Shown piece by piece: positions 29,644 through 31,215 of a stretch of 31,215 nt of DNA (the first letter of the stretch is position 1; each line of letters starts with the position of its first letter). The stretch is from an uncultured Oscillospiraceae bacterium (lineage in GTDB: Bacteria; Bacillota; Clostridia; Oscillospirales; Oscillospiraceae). The notes below the pieces were generated by a model, which saw only the letters and a program-made list of their open reading frames with translations, did not search any database and was not told where the DNA came from. A program made the position numbers and the translations under genes. The stretch lies in assembly GCA_934655875.1 (NCBI GenBank), contig CAKUHB010000032.1, forward strand, positions 1 to 31,215. The letters run 5' to 3'.

Positions 29644-31215
29644 TTATGCGGTATGCGAACGCGGCGGTTGCAAAATGACCGGTTCCCCATTTTTGGCGGA
29701 AAAGTTCTGAAATTCCTCAAAAGATACGTTGAAGTCAATCTCAATATTGTAGTCGCGGCTGACGCGAACGGCTTTGACGAATTGCGCAACGATCATTTTC
29801 TTTGCCTCAAAGGAGCAGGTGTCGAACAGATCTGCCCATGTGAGCAGCCGGTCGTATTCCTGCCGCAGATTCTCCGCCGAAGCCAACAGCGACTCATATT
29901 CTGCCTGTGCCGCGTCTATGTGGGTCTGTGCCAGAGCAACCATCGTTTCTGTTTCTTTCACCAGTGCGTTCAGAAGCTCCACGCTGAGACTGCTCTGACC
30001 GCGAATGACTTTCAGCGTTTCCGCCTTATAATCGGAGAGGTCTTTCTGCTTCTCTGCCAGATGCGCATTGGCCTGATCGAGCTTGATTCTTGCAAGCTCG
30101 ATTTCTTTTTTATGCTGGTGATTCAGAATCTCGGATTCCGGCGCGGCAGCGATCTCTGCAAACTTCATGCGGATCACTTTCTCCACAATACCGTCGAGCT
30201 TTGTGACGCCATAGCCGGATTGTCCGTCGCATTCGCCGGGATGTCGGACGTTGTAATGGCACTGGTATCGCATCCGCGGTTCGTATTTCACTGTGCCATC
30301 TGCGCGATACACGCGCCTGCCGCTGGTCGTCAGCGTCAGCCGGTTTCCGCAGTGGGCACAGAAAATATTTCCGACCAAGAGGGATTTTCCCTTGCAGTTC
30401 AGCGGCACGTTGCCATGCGGGAGCGTCCGCTGGCGCATGATCTCCTGTGCCTTGGAAAAGGTGGAAACGTCGATGATGCGCAGCTCGTCAATGTAGCCGG
30501 ACTGTGACTCGCCGTTTTTGATGATACCGGTATAGGCAATGTTCTTGATAATCCGGTTGACGGTTGTGTTCGGAAAGCCTTTTCCGTCGCGGCTTTTGAT
30601 GCCCTGTTCATGCAGATAGTGAGAAAGGCGCTGTGCGCCGTATCCCTCATCGACGTATTTGTGGAAGATCAGGCGAATCACTTCCGCCTCATCCTCGTCG
30701 ATCTCCAAGTCCAGCACTGTGCGGTTGCGTTTATTGACGCGACCTTTATCTACCGCGCGATAGCCATACGGAACTGTTCCGCCGGTGTAATGCCCCTCCT
30801 CTGTGAGCTGCCCCAAGCGGGTTTTCGTGCGGATCGAGGTTTTCAGACTCTCGCCGGAGGCCTGCCAGTAGCGGATGTAGTTCATCAGCTTGTCAACGTG
30901 ATTGTCGAACCGCTGCTGCCCCTCCGTCGCACTCCAGACCTCCACGCCGTTCTTGACGAACCACTCTACAATGAATGGTGTTTCATCATCCCGGCGCCCG
31001 AGCCGGTCAAACATGAACACGAGCAGAATATCGAATTTACCAAGCGCAGCATCATGCTGAATCTCCTGAATGGCGTCGCGGTCTTTGGCGGAAACCTTGT
31101 AGCCGGAAATGCCTTTTTCCGAAAACTCCTTGACAATGACCCAGCCTTGCTTTTTTGCGAAGTCACGGCAAACCTGTTTTTGCATCGGAATATCATCTTT
31201 TTCAACCTGACCGAT
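29644..31215 (-). CDS. Large serine recombinase of the right element (N-terminus beyond the window)
   Basis: The frame is open to the right edge; 523 residues are visible and the catalytic serine lies outside. The rest of the resolvase domain is present: EKGISGYKVSAKDRDAIQ, then LLVFMFDRLGRR, the usual active-site helix with Asp and Arg residues. The Recombinase domain follows (GGTVPYGYRA to NRIIKNIAYTGII), then a zinc ribbon with CAHC and CHYNVRHPGEC, and a coiled coil of about 80 residues. Its order and length are those of integrases of phages, Tn4451/Tn5397-like transposons and ICEs. It inserts or excises a second mobile element. It points at the tRNA-Ala gene and stops 144 bases from it. 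The in-frame ATG at 31185 is not taken as the start because conserved sequence continues upstream. Confidence 0.93.
   Translation of the reverse strand: MGQVEKDDIPMQKQVCRDFAKKQGWVIVKEFSEKGISGYKVSAKDRDAIQEIQHDAALGKFDILLVFMFDRLGRRDDETPFIVEWFVKNGVEVWSATEGQQRFDNHVDKLMNYIRYWQASGESLKTSIRTKTRLGQLTEEGHYTGGTVPYGYRAVDKGRVNKRNRTVLDLEIDEDEAEVIRLIFHKYVDEGYGAQRLSHYLHEQGIKSRDGKGFPNTTVNRIIKNIAYTGIIKNGESQSGYIDELRIIDVSTFSKAQEIMRQRTLPHGNVPLNCKGKSLLVGNIFCAHCGNRLTLTTSGRRVYRADGTVKYEPRMRYQCHYNVRHPGECDGQSGYGVTKLDGIVEKVIRMKFAEIAAAPESEILNHQHKKEIELARIKLDQANAHLAEKQKDLSDYKAETLKVIRGQSSLSVELLNALVKETETMVALAQTHIDAAQAEYESLLASAENLRQEYDRLLTWADLFDTCSFEAKKMIVAQFVKAVRVSRDYNIEIDFNVSFEEFQNFSAKNGEPVILQPPRSHTA

Noticed and set aside
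29436..29789. Minus-strand frame through tRNA-Ala and the end of the recombinase
   Set aside because: It translates the antisense of the tRNA and its terminator and overlaps the serine recombinase; there is no ribosome binding site.
1..31215. Both recombinases as parts of one element spanning the window
   Set aside because: The DNA between them carries essential chromosomal genes (obg, rplU, rpmA) and two tRNA genes, so a single element is very unlikely.

Overview
The window reads as a GC-rich Firmicutes chromosome, most likely a Clostridia/Oscillospiraceae-type gut anaerobe. This is inferred from an electron-bifurcating NfnAB pair, ribosomal protein L27 with the cleavable Firmicutes N-terminal extension next to its protease Prp, AGGAGG-type ribosome binding sites, a PhoPR/Pho-box system and high GC. 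No rRNA, CRISPR array or insertion sequence was seen.

Layout. Positions 1-5821 are the integrase end of an integrated element: a truncated Rad50/SMC-like ATPase, a CHC2-type primase whose start appears to be CTG, a protein of unknown function, a terminator, a sigma-like helix-turn-helix protein, an excisionase-like protein and a tyrosine integrase. It lies next to a tRNA-Thr(GGU) gene at 5928-6003. At the right edge a large serine recombinase (29644 to the edge) lies next to tRNA-Ala(CGC) at 29425-29500. About 23.5 kb of ordinary chromosome lies between the two tRNA genes, so two different mobile elements seem to bracket a core segment. Both tRNA genes have a TTGACA-16-TATAAT promoter and their own terminator.

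Core segment. On the minus strand run hprA (hydroxyacid dehydrogenase), then obg preceded by two small overlapping genes, then rplU-prp-rpmA behind an L21-type leader. Beyond these lie a CBS-domain protein, nfnA-nfnB, gluQ and a Na/Pi cotransporter with a PhoU domain. The cotransporter is divergent from a PhoP/PhoR-like two-component pair, and the shared intergenic region carries two 11-bp-period Pho-box pairs. Next on the plus strand is a purine-type NCS2 permease with a perfect 16-bp palindrome at its transcription start and a potentially structured leader.

From 20763 to 26001 (minus) lies the most interesting unit. It is a five-gene operon of TetR regulator, FGGY sugar kinase, two-domain class II aldolase, GtrA-like membrane protein and GSA-type class III aminotransferase. 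Its promoter has a perfect 24-bp palindrome over the predicted start point. This looks like an autoregulated carbohydrate pathway that I cannot assign to a known one. Upstream of it, a lipoprotein, an MBOAT acyltransferase and a DHHW/AlgJ-like protein form a likely cell-surface polymer acylation cluster.
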